Origin: Variovorax sp. OV700
GTDB taxonomy: Bacteria; Pseudomonadota; Gammaproteobacteria; Burkholderiales; Burkholderiaceae_C
DNA length: 64,000 nucleotides
NCBI RefSeq assembly: GCF_900099805.1
Contig: NZ_FNDR01000017.1
Span: 53,385-117,384, forward strand
Direction of reading: 5' to 3'
This document shows positions 24,748 through 34,271 of this stretch, one piece after another; position 1 is the first letter of the stretch; each line of letters opens with the position of its first letter. The notes beneath the pieces are model-generated. The model had not been told where the DNA came from and did no database searches. It was given only the letters and a program-made list of their open reading frames with translations. The position numbers were made by a program, and so were the translations under genes.

Positions 24748-26118
24748 ATGCTTACCGTCATAGCTTTCGTGGTTGCACTCGGCATCCTCATTGCCGTGCA
24801 CGAGTACGGCCACTACCGCGTCGCGGTGGCGTGCGGCGTCAAGGTCCTGCGGTTCTCGGTCGGCTTCGGCAAGACCCTCTACCGCTGGCAGCCCAAGCGG
24901 CAGCATCCGGGCCAGGAAACCGAATTCGTCATTGGTGCGTTCCCTCTGGGCGGCTACGTCAAGATGCTGGATGAGCGCGAGGGGCCGGTCGCGCCGGAAG
25001 AGCGCCACCGTGCCTTCAACACGCAGCCGCTGCGATCGCGTGCCGCCATTGTTGCCGCGGGGCCTATTGCCAACCTGTTGCTCGCAGTGGTGCTTTACAC
25101 GGCCGTCAACTGGATCGGCGTGGACGAGCCCGTCGCCAAGCTGGCCCGGCCCGTCGCGGCCTCACTGGCCGAGGCCGCGGGCTTGCGCGGCGGCGAGCAC
25201 GTCACGCGCGCCGGCTTCGAGGGCGACCTGGAGCCGGTGCAGTCGTTCGAAGACCTGCGCTGGCGGATGACGCGCGGCGCCCTTGACGGCCGGGACCTCA
25301 CGATCGAGGTGGCGGGCGAGGGCGGGCAGGCTGCACGGCAGATCGTCCTGTCCCTGAGTCGCATCGAAGCCAAGGACGCCGACCCGCAGATGTTTCGCAA
25401 GATCGGCGTGGTCGCCCCGTTGACCCGGCCCGAGATCGGCCAGGTGATGGCCGGCAGCGCCGCAGACCGTGCGGGCCTTCGAAGCGGCGACGTGGTTCGC
25501 GCCGTGGGAAACACCGCCATCGTCGACGGACAGCAATTGCGCGAAGTGATCCGCACGTCGATCGACGGCGACCAGCCTCGTGCGCAGACCTGGCAAGTCC
25601 GGCGTGGCGACCAGTCGATCGAGCTTGAAGTCAAGCCCGAACTGCGCGAGGAGGGCGCCGTGAAGGTCGGCCGTATCGGTGCGTATGTCGGTGCGCCACC
25701 CGAGATGGTCACGGTTCGGCAGGGGCCCATCGACGGCGTCTGGCGCGGCATCGTGCGCACCTGGGAGGTCTCGGCCCTCACCGTCCGCATGATGGGCAAG
25801 ATGGTGATCGGCGAGGCTTCGCTCAAGAATTTGAGCGGGCCGCTCACGATCGCCGACTATGCGGGCAAGTCAGCGAGCCTCGGCTTCACCCAGTACCTGG
25901 TGTTCCTCGCGCTGATCAGCGTGAGCCTTGGCGTGCTGAATCTCATGCCGCTGCCGGTCCTCGATGGGGGGCACCTGATGTATTATCTTTGGGAGGGCCT
26001 GACCGGCAAGAGCGTCTCTGACGCCTGGATGGAACGGCTGCAGCGCGGCGGAGTCGCCTTGCTGCTGGTCATGATGTCGGTCGCACTATTCAACGACGTC
26101 ACGCGGCTCTTTGGTTAA
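24748..26118 (+). CDS. rseP: Site-2 intramembrane zinc protease RseP
   Basis: A 456-residue inner-membrane protease that cuts the anti-sigma factor RseA after envelope stress and also removes signal-peptide remnants. The zinc motif H18-E-x-x-H22 lies in the first membrane helix. Two PDZ domains follow in the periplasm (about 115-200 and 215-300), then the second active-site motif NLMPLPVLDGGHL. Its position immediately before bamA matches its role in sensing outer-membrane protein assembly. Confidence 0.96.
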   Translation: MLTVIAFVVALGILIAVHEYGHYRVAVACGVKVLRFSVGFGKTLYRWQPKRQHPGQETEFVIGAFPLGGYVKMLDEREGPVAPEERHRAFNTQPLRSRAAIVAAGPIANLLLAVVLYTAVNWIGVDEPVAKLARPVAASLAEAAGLRGGEHVTRAGFEGDLEPVQSFEDLRWRMTRGALDGRDLTIEVAGEGGQAARQIVLSLSRIEAKDADPQMFRKIGVVAPLTRPEIGQVMAGSAADRAGLRSGDVVRAVGNTAIVDGQQLREVIRTSIDGDQPRAQTWQVRRGDQSIELEVKPELREEGAVKVGRIGAYVGAPPEMVTVRQGPIDGVWRGIVRTWEVSALTVRMMGKMVIGEASLKNLSGPLTIADYAGKSASLGFTQYLVFLALISVSLGVLNLMPLPVLDGGHLMYYLWEGLTGKSVSDAWMERLQRGGVALLLVMMSVALFNDVTRLFG

Positions 26119-26156
26119 CTTTCTGCCGGCCCTTTCCGCGCCGGCCCAATTCACAG

Positions 26157-28592
26157 ATGAACACAAACTTCAGTCGCTTTCGCCTGCGTAGCGTTGCCGC
26201 GGTAGTGGCCAGCGCGTTGGCGGCCACGGCAGCTTGGGCCGTCGAGCCTTTCACGGTGCGCGACATTCGCGTCGAGGGCTTGCAACGGGTCGAGCCCGGC
26301 ACGATCTTCGCATCGCTGCCGCTGCGTGTCGGCGACACCTACAGCGACGAACGCGGCTCCGCCGCCATTCGCGCGCTGTTCGACCTGGGTTTGTTCAAGG
26401 ACGTGCGCATCGACGTCAACGGCAACGTGCTGGTGGTGATCGTCGAAGAGCGGCCCACCATCGCCGACGTCGATTTCGTCGGCGCCAAGGAATTCGAAAA
26501 GGCTGCGCTCCAGAAAGCGCTGCGCGAAGTCGGCCTGGCTGACGGCCGGCCTTACGACAAGGCACTGGCCGACCGCGCCGAGCAGGAGCTCAAGCGCCAG
26601 TACGTGAGCCGGAACCTCTACAACGCGCAGATCGTGACCACGGTCACGCCCATCGAGCGCAACCGGGTGAACCTTACGTTCACCGTGACCGAGGGCGACT
26701 CCGCCCGCATTCGCGAAGTGCGCGTGATCGGCAACAAGGCATTCAGCGAATCGACCCTGCTGAGCCTGTTCGACCAGGACAGCGGCGGCTTCATGAGCTG
26801 GTACACCAAGTCCAACCAGTACTCGCGTTCCAAGCTCAACGCCGACCTGGAAACGCTTCGTTCGTACTACATCACGCGCGGCTATCTCGAATTCCGCATC
26901 GATTCGACCCAGGTTGCCATTTCGCCGGACCGCCAGGATCTGTCGGTGACCGTCAACATCACCGAAGGCGAAAAATTCGTGGTGGCCGGGGTCAAGCTCG
27001 ACGGCAACTATCTCGGTCGCGATGAGGAATTCAAGTCGCTCGTGACCATCAAGCCCGGCGAACCCTACAACGGCGAGCAGGTCACCGAAACCACCAAGGC
27101 CTTCACCGACTATTTCGGCACCTTCGGCTACGCGTTTGCGCGCGTGCAGGCACGCCCCGAAATCGACCGCGTCAACAACCGCGTCACCTTGACGCTGCAG
27201 GCCGAGCCTTCGCGCCGCGTCTACGTGCGCCGTGTCGCCGTGGGCGGCAACGCCAAGACGCGCGACGAAGTGATTCGGCGCGAGTTCCGCCAGTTCGAGG
27301 CCTCGTGGTACGACGGCGACAAGATCAAGCTTTCGCGCGACCGCGTGGACCGCCTTGGCTTCTTCACCGAAGTGAACGTCGAGACCCAGGAGATTCCGGG
27401 TTCGCCCGACCAGGTCGACCTGGTCGTCAACGTGGCGGAAAAGCCCACCGGCAGCCTTCAGCTCGGTGCCGGCTACTCCAGCGCCGAAAAGGTGGCTCTC
27501 ACCTTCGGCATCTCGCAAGAGAATGTTTTCGGTTCGGGCAATTTCCTGGGCGTGCAGGTCAACACCAGCAAGTACAACCGCACGCTGTCGGTGACCACCA
27601 CGGATCCGTACTTCACGAAGGACGGCATCTCGCGCACGATCAGCGTCTACCACACCACCACGCGTCCGTACTCGACCAACATCGACGGCGACTACAAGCT
27701 GGTCAACCAGGGCGCATCCATCCGCTTCGGCGTGCCATTCAGCGAGATCGACACGGTCTTCTTCGGCGCCGGCCTCGAGCGCTATGCGTTCGAGCCGAAC
27801 ACCTCGACCTCGTTCTCGGGTCTCTACACGCCAGCGTCGTACCTTCGGTATTTCCAGTGCTCCAAGGATGCGACCGGCCTCTTCGTGACCGAGTGCGACC
27901 AGAAGAGCGTGTGGGGCGTGCCGCTCACAGTCGGTTGGGGCCGCGACAACCGCGACAGCGCGCTGGTTCCAACCACCGGGCGCCTGCAGCGGGCCAACCT
28001 CGAGTTGGGCGTTGGCGGCGACATGCAGTACATCAAGACGAACTACCAGTACCAACAGTTCTTCGCGATCAACAAGCAATACACCTTCGCAATCAACGCG
28101 GACGTTGGCTATGCCAAGCCGCTGGGCAGCAAGGTCTACCCGATCTTCAAGAACTTCTACGCTGGTGGCCTGGGCTCTATCCGCGGCTTCGAGCAGAACT
28201 CGCTGGGCCCGCGCGACGTACCGCTGCTTGGCCAGACCGAAGGCGCCGCACTGGGCGGTACCAAGAAGGCGGTCTTCAATGCCGAACTCAGCACGCCGTT
28301 CCCCGGCGCCGGCAACGACCGCACTCTTCGTCTTTACGGCTTCTTCGACGTCGGCAATGTGTTCGGTTCGCGCGCCGAAGGCCTGACCGACGAGCAGTAC
28401 AAGGCCCAGAAGAAGCTGCGCGCCTCGGTAGGCGTCGGGGTCAGCTGGATCTCGCCGCTGGGTCCGCTGCGCCTTGCCTACGCCTTCCCCGTCAAGTCCC
28501 AAAAGGAAGTGCTGGATCCGAATACCGGCTTCGTTGTGATCCCGAAGGATAGAATCCAGCGCTTGCAATTCCAGATTGGAACGTCTTTCTAA
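26157..28592 (+). CDS. bamA: Outer-membrane protein assembly factor BamA
   Basis: An 811-residue Omp85 protein, the core of the BAM complex that folds beta-barrels into the outer membrane. A signal peptide (ending about residue 26, AAWAVEPF) precedes five POTRA domains (about 27-440) and a 16-strand barrel with the conserved GGLGSIRGFEQNSLGPRD segment (the VRGF/IRGF motif). It ends in F, the usual C-terminal signal of barrels. The skp ATG follows its stop without a gap. Confidence 0.98.
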   Translation: MNTNFSRFRLRSVAAVVASALAATAAWAVEPFTVRDIRVEGLQRVEPGTIFASLPLRVGDTYSDERGSAAIRALFDLGLFKDVRIDVNGNVLVVIVEERPTIADVDFVGAKEFEKAALQKALREVGLADGRPYDKALADRAEQELKRQYVSRNLYNAQIVTTVTPIERNRVNLTFTVTEGDSARIREVRVIGNKAFSESTLLSLFDQDSGGFMSWYTKSNQYSRSKLNADLETLRSYYITRGYLEFRIDSTQVAISPDRQDLSVTVNITEGEKFVVAGVKLDGNYLGRDEEFKSLVTIKPGEPYNGEQVTETTKAFTDYFGTFGYAFARVQARPEIDRVNNRVTLTLQAEPSRRVYVRRVAVGGNAKTRDEVIRREFRQFEASWYDGDKIKLSRDRVDRLGFFTEVNVETQEIPGSPDQVDLVVNVAEKPTGSLQLGAGYSSAEKVALTFGISQENVFGSGNFLGVQVNTSKYNRTLSVTTTDPYFTKDGISRTISVYHTTTRPYSTNIDGDYKLVNQGASIRFGVPFSEIDTVFFGAGLERYAFEPNTSTSFSGLYTPASYLRYFQCSKDATGLFVTECDQKSVWGVPLTVGWGRDNRDSALVPTTGRLQRANLELGVGGDMQYIKTNYQYQQFFAINKQYTFAINADVGYAKPLGSKVYPIFKNFYAGGLGSIRGFEQNSLGPRDVPLLGQTEGAALGGTKKAVFNAELSTPFPGAGNDRTLRLYGFFDVGNVFGSRAEGLTDEQYKAQKKLRASVGVGVSWISPLGPLRLAYAFPVKSQKEVLDPNTGFVVIPKDRIQRLQFQIGTSF

Positions 28593-29138
28593 ATGAAGCA
28601 TTTGATTCGCGCTGCGGCTGGCGCGTTGTTGATTCCTGTTTTTGCACTGGTTGCCGTGCCCGCGGCCCAGGCGCAGGAAACCTTTCGCATCGGATTCGTG
28701 AATCCGGACCGCGTGCTGCGTGAAGCCCAGCCGGCCAAGGCCGCGCAAGCCAAGCTCGAGGCCGAGTTCCTCAAGCGCGAGAAAGATGTCACGGCGCAGG
28801 GCGAGGCACTGAAAACGGCCTCCGAAAAGTTCGAGCGCGAGGCGGCCACCTTGTCCGAGAGCCAGCGTGCTTCGCGCCAGCGGGCGTTGGTCGACCAGGA
28901 CCGCGACTTCCAGCGCCGCCGCCGCGAGTTCCAGGAGGATCTCAATGCGCGCAAGAACGAAGAGCTCCAACAGGTCTACGAGCGTGCCAACCGCGTGGTG
29001 AAGCAGGTGGCCGAGGCTGAAAAGTACGACGCCATCCTGCAGGAAGCGATCTACATCAATCCGAAGCACGACATCACGGACAAGGTGATCAAGGCGCTGA
29101 ACGCCTCGACCCCTTCTTCGACAACGGGCGGCAAGTAA
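28593..29138 (+). CDS. skp: OmpH/Skp family periplasmic chaperone
   Basis: A 181-residue protein with a signal peptide (cleavage after AQAQE, about 26) and a long, charged alpha-helical coiled-coil region (about 45-140), the tentacles that trimeric Skp uses to hold unfolded outer-membrane proteins. It starts directly at the base after the bamA stop, the standard bamA-skp-lpxD order. Confidence 0.94.
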   Translation: MKHLIRAAAGALLIPVFALVAVPAAQAQETFRIGFVNPDRVLREAQPAKAAQAKLEAEFLKREKDVTAQGEALKTASEKFEREAATLSESQRASRQRALVDQDRDFQRRRREFQEDLNARKNEELQQVYERANRVVKQVAEAEKYDAILQEAIYINPKHDITDKVIKALNASTPSSTTGGK

Positions 29139-29154
29139 CGCCGCGAAAAACGGC

Positions 29155-30132
29155 GTGTCACTGCAGCTCGGAGCCATTGTCAGCGCCCTGGGGGGCGAGC
29201 TCCACGGGGACGCGGCGCTGTCCATCGAACGGCTAGCGCCGCTTCAGAATGCACAGCCCGATGCGCTCAGCTTCCTGAGCCATCCCAAATACCAGCAGGA
29301 ACTGGCGGCCTCCAAGGCCGCTTGCGTGATCGTTTCGCCCGCCATGCGCGACGCCGCGGCGGCACGCGGAGCGTACATCGTCGCTCCTGATCCCTATCTT
29401 TATTTCGCACGCCTCACGCAGTTGTGGAAGGCGCACCATGCGCGCCCCGAGGCCGACCGCATCCATCCCTCCTCGGTGATCCATCCTGAAGCCATTGTGG
29501 ACGCGACGGCTCGCATCGGCGCGTTGTGCGTGGTGGAGCGGGGCGCACGCATCGGAGCCGGCACGGTCCTGAAGTCGCGCGTGACGATCAGCGAAGACTG
29601 CGTGGTCGGCGAGCGCTGCCTGCTGCATCCTGGCGTGGTGATCGGCGCCGACGGCTTCGGCCTGGCGCCGCACCAGGGCACGTGGGTCAAGATCGAGCAG
29701 CTGGGGGCGGTGCGCATCGGCAACGACGTCGAGATCGGCGCCAACACCTGCATCGACCGCGGCGCGCTCGACGACACCGTCATCGAAGATGGCGTCAAGC
29801 TCGACAACCTGATCCAGATCGGCCACAACGTGCGCGTCGGCAAGCACACGGCCATGGCGGGCTGCGTCGGCGTGGCGGGCAGTGCCACCATTGGGGCGCA
29901 CTGCACCTTTGGCGGCGGCGCCATCGTGCTGGGACATCTCACCGTGGCCGACGGCGTTCATGTTTCGGCCGCGACGGTGGTCACACGCTCGATCCACAAG
30001 GCCGGCCAGTACACCGGCATGTTCCCCATCGACGACAATGCGAGCTGGGAAAAAAATGCTGCAACGCTCAAGCAGTTGCACAGCCTGCGCGAACGACTCA
30101 AGGCGCTGGAAAAGGCCCCCCAGAAAAAGTGA
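29155..30132 (+). CDS. lpxD: UDP-3-O-acylglucosamine N-acyltransferase
   Basis: A 325-residue trimeric enzyme that adds the N-linked 3-hydroxyacyl chain in the third step of lipid A synthesis. An N-terminal uridine-binding domain (1-100) is followed by a left-handed beta-helix of hexapeptide repeats (about 105-290) and a C-terminal helix. The catalytic histidine falls in the QIGHNVRVG repeat. The GTG start at 29155 is 16 nt after skp. Confidence 0.97.
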   Translation: MSLQLGAIVSALGGELHGDAALSIERLAPLQNAQPDALSFLSHPKYQQELAASKAACVIVSPAMRDAAAARGAYIVAPDPYLYFARLTQLWKAHHARPEADRIHPSSVIHPEAIVDATARIGALCVVERGARIGAGTVLKSRVTISEDCVVGERCLLHPGVVIGADGFGLAPHQGTWVKIEQLGAVRIGNDVEIGANTCIDRGALDDTVIEDGVKLDNLIQIGHNVRVGKHTAMAGCVGVAGSATIGAHCTFGGGAIVLGHLTVADGVHVSAATVVTRSIHKAGQYTGMFPIDDNASWEKNAATLKQLHSLRERLKALEKAPQKK

Positions 30133-30155
30133 AGACGATGCAGGAACAGAAAATC

Positions 30156-30605
30156 ATGACGACGACGCTCGATATCCATCAAATCCTCAAGCTGCTGCCC
30201 CACCGCTATCCGTTCTTGCTGGTGGATCGCGTGCTGGGCATGGAAAAGGGCAAGCGCATCACGGCGCTCAAGAATGTGACGATGAACGAGCCGTTCTTCA
30301 ACGGCCACTTTCCTCATCGCCCGGTCATGCCGGGCGTGCTGATGCTCGAAGCCATGGCGCAGGCGGCGGCGCTGCTGTCGTTCCATTCGCTGGACATCGT
30401 GCCCGACGACAACACGGTCTACTACTTTGCGGCCATCGACGGCGCGCGCTTCAAGCGCCCCGTGGAGCCCGGCGACCAGCTCACGCTCGAAGTCGAGATC
30501 GAACGCATGAAGGCCGGCATCTCGAAGTTCAAGGGCCGCGCGCTGGTGGGCAGCGAACTGGCCTGCGAGGCCACGCTGATGTGCGCCATGCGCCAGATCA
30601 ACTGA
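30156..30605 (+). CDS. fabZ: (3R)-hydroxyacyl-ACP dehydratase FabZ
   Basis: A 149-residue hot-dog-fold enzyme of fatty acid elongation that competes with LpxA and LpxD for 3-hydroxyacyl-ACP, so its place between them couples lipid A and phospholipid supply. The active-site segment is HFPHRPVMPGVLMLEAMAQ, with catalytic His and Glu. ATG 30156 is chosen as the family start (AGGAAC upstream); ATG 30138, six codons earlier, is possible. Confidence 0.97.
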   Translation: MTTTLDIHQILKLLPHRYPFLLVDRVLGMEKGKRITALKNVTMNEPFFNGHFPHRPVMPGVLMLEAMAQAAALLSFHSLDIVPDDNTVYYFAAIDGARFKRPVEPGDQLTLEVEIERMKAGISKFKGRALVGSELACEATLMCAMRQIN

Positions 30606-30628
30606 TCCTGCGGCGGTTACGACAAGGC

Positions 30629-31417
30629 ATGACGCAGGTTCATTCGACAGCGCTCATCGACCCGAAGGCAGAACTCGACGCCTCGGTTTCGGTGGGGCCC
30701 TACACCATCGTCGGTCCGCACGTGCGGATCGGTGCCGGCACGAGCATCGGCGCGCACTGCGTGATCGAGGGCCGCACCACCATCGGCCGCGACAACCGGA
30801 TCTTCCAGTTTTCGTCGCTCGGCGCGGTCCCGCAGGACAAGAAATACGCCGGTGAGCCGACCGAGCTCGTCATCGGCGACCGTAACGTCATTCGCGAGTT
30901 CTGCACCTTCAATCTCGGCGTTCCGGGGGCGGGCGGCATCACGCGCGTGGGCAACGACAACTGGATCATGGCGTACACGCACATCGCGCACGACTGCCGC
31001 ATCGATGACCACACCACGCTGGCCAACAACACCACGCTGGCCGGCCACGTGCACCTGGCCGACTGGGTCACCATCGGCGGGCTGACCGGCATTCACCAGT
31101 TCGTCTCGGTCGGCGCCCATGCGATGGTCGGTTTTGCCAGTGCTGTGTCGCAAGACGTGCCTCCCTTCATGCTGGTCGACGGCAATCCGTTGGCGGTGCG
31201 CGGCTTCAATCTCGTCGGCCTGCGCCGCCGCGATTTTTCGGCACCGCGGCTCGCCGCGGTGAAGCAGATGCATCGCCTGCTGTACCGGCAGGGCAAGACG
31301 CTCGAAGAAGCGCGTGCCGGCATCACCGCCTTGGCGGCCGACACGCCCGAGGCGGCCGAGGATGTGGCGCTGATGGAGCGCTTCCTGGCCAATTCAACGC
31401 GCGGCATCGCGCGTTGA
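30629..31417 (+). CDS. lpxA: UDP-N-acetylglucosamine acyltransferase
   Basis: A 262-residue trimeric beta-helix enzyme that performs the first step of lipid A synthesis. Hexapeptide repeats fill residues 1-190, with the catalytic His in YTHIAHDC and GGLTGIHQFV downstream; a helical C-terminal domain follows. It is 23 nt after fabZ and 13 nt before lpxB, in the conserved lpxD-fabZ-lpxA-lpxB order. Confidence 0.98.
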   Translation: MTQVHSTALIDPKAELDASVSVGPYTIVGPHVRIGAGTSIGAHCVIEGRTTIGRDNRIFQFSSLGAVPQDKKYAGEPTELVIGDRNVIREFCTFNLGVPGAGGITRVGNDNWIMAYTHIAHDCRIDDHTTLANNTTLAGHVHLADWVTIGGLTGIHQFVSVGAHAMVGFASAVSQDVPPFMLVDGNPLAVRGFNLVGLRRRDFSAPRLAAVKQMHRLLYRQGKTLEEARAGITALAADTPEAAEDVALMERFLANSTRGIAR

Positions 31418-31430
31418 AGTAACTGTCGGC

Positions 31431-32579
31431 ATGGGCAAGGACGAACAGCGGCGGTTCGCGCTGGTCGCGGGCGAAGCTTCCGGCGACCTGCTGGCGGGCC
31501 TTCTTCTCGATGGCCTGCAGGCGCGGTGGCCCTCGCTCCAGACGGTGGGCATCGGCGGGCCGCGCATGCTTGCGCACGGCCTGCAGAGCTGGTGGCCGCA
31601 AGAAAAACTGGCCGTGCGCGGCTACATCGAGGTGCTGCGCCACTATGCCGAGATTGCCGGTATCCGCCGCCAGCTCAAGGCGCGGCTGCTGCGCGAATGG
31701 CCGGAGCTCTTCATCGGCGTCGACGCCCCCGACTTCAACCTCGATCTCGAGGCCGGATTGCGCGGCCGCGGCATGAAGACGGTGCATTTCGTCTGTCCCT
31801 CGATCTGGGCCTGGCGCCCTGACCGCATTGAAAAGATACGCGCCGCGGCCGACCACGTGCTGTGCATCTTCCCGTTCGAGCCCGCGCTGCTGGCCGAAAA
31901 TGGCGTGCAGGGCAGCTACGTTGGCCATCCGCTGGCCAATGTGATTCCCATGGCGCCTGATCGTGGCGCGGCCCGTGCTGCGCTGGGCCTCGCACCCGAC
32001 GCGGAGGTCGTCGCCTTGCTGCCCGGCAGCCGCCGTTCGGAAGTGCGCTACCTCGCCGCCCGGTTCTTTGCCGCCGCCGCGCAGATGCTGAAGGCAAGGC
32101 CCGCGCTCCAGTTCGTTGCGCCCATCCTGCCGAGCCTGCGCGTCGAGGTCGAGGCCCTGTTGAAGGCCAGCGGCATCGCCGGGCGCGTGACCTTGCTCAA
32201 CGGCCAGTCGCATGCCGCGCTGGCCGCCTGCGACGTCACGCTGATTGCCAGCGGAACCGCCACGCTCGAGGCGGCGCTGTTCAAACGGCCGATGGTCATT
32301 GCCTACAACATGAACGCGCTGTCGTGGCGCCTCATGCAGCGCAAGCAGCTCCAGCCTTGGGTCGGCCTGCCCAACATCCTGTCGCGCGAGTTCGTGGTGC
32401 CCGAGCTCCTGCAGGACGCGGCCACGCCGGAGGCGCTGGCCCATGCCACGCTCGCCTGGCTCGATGCGCCCGAGAAGACGCAGGCGCTGCAACAAAAATT
32501 TTCAGAGCTGCACGTGCAACTGCAGCGCGATACGCCGACACTTTGCGCCGATGCGATCCAGAAAGTTCTTGAAGGCTGA
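31431..32579 (+). CDS. lpxB: Lipid-A-disaccharide synthase
   Basis: A 382-residue GT19 glycosyltransferase that joins UDP-2,3-diacylglucosamine to lipid X on the inner membrane face. It shows the N-terminal AGEASGD motif, SIWAWRPDRI near the middle and the C-terminal UDP-binding region SGTATLEAAL. Its last 29 nt overlap the start of rnhB. Confidence 0.98.
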   Translation: MGKDEQRRFALVAGEASGDLLAGLLLDGLQARWPSLQTVGIGGPRMLAHGLQSWWPQEKLAVRGYIEVLRHYAEIAGIRRQLKARLLREWPELFIGVDAPDFNLDLEAGLRGRGMKTVHFVCPSIWAWRPDRIEKIRAAADHVLCIFPFEPALLAENGVQGSYVGHPLANVIPMAPDRGAARAALGLAPDAEVVALLPGSRRSEVRYLAARFFAAAAQMLKARPALQFVAPILPSLRVEVEALLKASGIAGRVTLLNGQSHAALAACDVTLIASGTATLEAALFKRPMVIAYNMNALSWRLMQRKQLQPWVGLPNILSREFVVPELLQDAATPEALAHATLAWLDAPEKTQALQQKFSELHVQLQRDTPTLCADAIQKVLEG

Positions 32580-33270
32580 GCAGGCTGCCCTCGTGTGGGA
32601 CGCCCCGGGCCTTGTTGCGGGCGTGGACGAGGCGGGCCGCGGACCGCTGGCCGGGCCGGTGGTGGCGGCGGCCGTCATCCTGGACGACCAGCGCCCGATC
32701 CGCGGCCTCGCCGATTCCAAGACGCTCACGGCGCAGCAACGCGAACGCCTGCACGACCAGATCCTGGCCAAGGCGCTGTGCTGTTCGGTGGCGCAGGCGA
32801 GTGTGGAAGAAATCGACACCCACAACATTCTGCAGGCCACGATGCTCGCGATGCGCCGCGCGGTCGAGGGTCTGCGGCTGAAGCCTGCCAAAGTGCTGGT
32901 CGATGGCAACCGCCTGCCGACTCTGGACGTGCTGGCTGAAGCCATCGTCAAGGGCGACGCCCGGATCAAGGCGATTTCCGCTGCTTCGATCCTGGCCAAG
33001 GTCTACCGCGACCGCCTGTGCGAGCAGCTCCACGTCGAGTTTCCCCATTACGGCTTTGCCGGCCACAAGGGCTACGGCACGCCGGAGCACCTGGAGGCGC
33101 TGCAGCGCCACGGTGCTTGCGTGCATCACCGCAGGTCGTTCAGTCCGGTGGCCGCGGCGTTGGCGCGCACGATGGCCGATGCGGCTGCGCTGGCCGAAGC
33201 CGCCATGCCGGTGCCGGTGGTCATTGCAACGGTCGAGACCGTGCACCTCGAGCTGCGCGCCGAGCGCTGA
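32551..33270 (+). CDS. rnhB: Ribonuclease HII
   Basis: A 239-residue enzyme that removes RNA from RNA-DNA hybrids and single ribonucleotides in DNA. Acidic active-site residues are in VAGVDEAGRGPLAGPV (D and E near 21-22) and DARIKAISAASILAKV. ATG 32551 lies inside the end of lpxB, giving a translationally coupled overlap; an earlier open frame to 32443 carries no homology. The C-terminal 35 residues are a non-conserved Ala-rich extension. Confidence 0.95.
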   Translation: MRSRKFLKAEQAALVWDAPGLVAGVDEAGRGPLAGPVVAAAVILDDQRPIRGLADSKTLTAQQRERLHDQILAKALCCSVAQASVEEIDTHNILQATMLAMRRAVEGLRLKPAKVLVDGNRLPTLDVLAEAIVKGDARIKAISAASILAKVYRDRLCEQLHVEFPHYGFAGHKGYGTPEHLEALQRHGACVHHRRSFSPVAAALARTMADAAALAEAAMPVPVVIATVETVHLELRAER

Positions 33271-33278
33271 GCCGCCAA

Positions 33279-34073
33279 ATGACCACCCCGACCGGCGCGA
33301 GCCACATCAGCTCGCGCGACAACCCGCTGCTCAAGGACTTGCGCAAGCTGGCCCAGGACCCGGGCGCCTACCGCAAACTCGGCCGCCTCTGGCTCGAAGG
33401 CGACCATCTCTGCCGCGCGGCACTTGCGCGGGGGGTCGAACCCGCCATCGCCGTTTTTTCCGCATCATTTTGGCCGTTGGCTCCCGCCGAATGGGCAAAT
33501 GCTGCTACCAAAACCGTAGTGATTGACGATGATCTTTTGCGCGCCGTCAGCGGACTGGAATCGCCGGCGCCGATGGGATTCGTGCTCGACCTGCCTTCCC
33601 GGCCCGCGCTGCTGCCCGACGCGCCGAGTGTCGTGCTCGACCGGCTGCAGGATGCCGGCAATGCCGGGTCCATCCTGCGCAGCGCGGCGGCCTTTGGTTT
33701 CAAGCAGGTGATCGCGCTCAAGGGCACGGCGGCGCTGTGGGCGCCGAAGGTGCTGCGCGCGGGCATGGGCGCGCACTTTGGCCTCCGGCTGATCGAAGGC
33801 GTGGAAGCCGACGCACTCGACGAGCTGAACGTGCCGCTGCTGGCCACCAGTTCGCACCGGGGCGAATGGCTGCACGAGGCGCGCCTGCCAAACCCCTGCG
33901 CCTGGCTGATGGGCCACGAGGGGCAGGGCGTTTCGCCGGCGCTCGAAGCACGGGCCACGCATCACATCCGCATTGCGCAGCCGGGCGGCGAGGAGTCGCT
34001 GAACGTGGCTGCCGCGGCGGCCATCTGCCTGCACGCGAGCGGCGCGGCCGGGTTTGCGCAGGCCGTTTCCTGA
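33279..34073 (+). CDS. TrmH/SpoU family RNA 2'-O-methyltransferase
   Basis: A 264-residue SPOUT methyltransferase. An N-terminal substrate-binding domain starts with ISSRDNPLLKDLRKLAQD. The trefoil-knot catalytic domain has motif 1 LQDAGNAGSILRSAAAFG, motif 2 LMGHEGQGVSP and motif 3 PGGEESLNVAAAAAICLH. It is likely rRNA- or tRNA-directed, but the modified nucleotide cannot be read from sequence. It lies 8 nt after rnhB, at the end of the long lpx run. Confidence 0.9.
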   Translation: MTTPTGASHISSRDNPLLKDLRKLAQDPGAYRKLGRLWLEGDHLCRAALARGVEPAIAVFSASFWPLAPAEWANAATKTVVIDDDLLRAVSGLESPAPMGFVLDLPSRPALLPDAPSVVLDRLQDAGNAGSILRSAAAFGFKQVIALKGTAALWAPKVLRAGMGAHFGLRLIEGVEADALDELNVPLLATSSHRGEWLHEARLPNPCAWLMGHEGQGVSPALEARATHHIRIAQPGGEESLNVAAAAAICLHASGAAGFAQAVS

Positions 34074-34147
34074 TTTGCCAATGCCATAAAGGCATGAGGC
34101 GCGTATGTTTTACGGCCCCCCGAGGCGGGAGAGCGATGCCACCGAGC

Positions 34148-34153
34148 TACAAT
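34148..34153 (+). promoter_or_regulatory. Putative -10 of the carA operon
   Basis: TACAAT, about 120 bp before the carA start, is the best -10 match in the gap after the methyltransferase gene; no good -35 is seen. It implies a leader of about 110 nt. Confidence 0.4.
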
Positions 34154-34174
34154 CGGGGGCTTACTCGCAATAGC

Positions 34175-34250
34175 GTCGCCCGGCCGCCTTTAACGCCAAA
34201 ATCCCCTTAAGCAGCAGTCCGCAGGCAACGCGCCTGGGGCTCCGGGCGAC
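34175..34250 (+). promoter_or_regulatory. Nested stem structure in the carA leader
   Basis: GTCGCCCGG (34175-34183) is perfectly complementary to CCGGGCGAC (34242-34250). Enclosed are CCCC/GGGG (34203-34206 with 34236-34239) and CAGGC-AACGC-GCCTG (34222-34236). The outer stem closes 21 nt before the carA start. No leader peptide or T-run is present, so any control would act on translation or by an unknown ligand. Confidence 0.5.
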
Positions 34251-34271
34251 CGTAACCATCCGGAGAACCCA

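Noticed and set aside
26151..29225. A 1024-codon open frame on the minus strand opposite bamA and skp
   Set aside because: It is antisense to two unmistakable genes, has His/Arg/Ala-rich composition typical of third-position GC shadows, and shows no domain.
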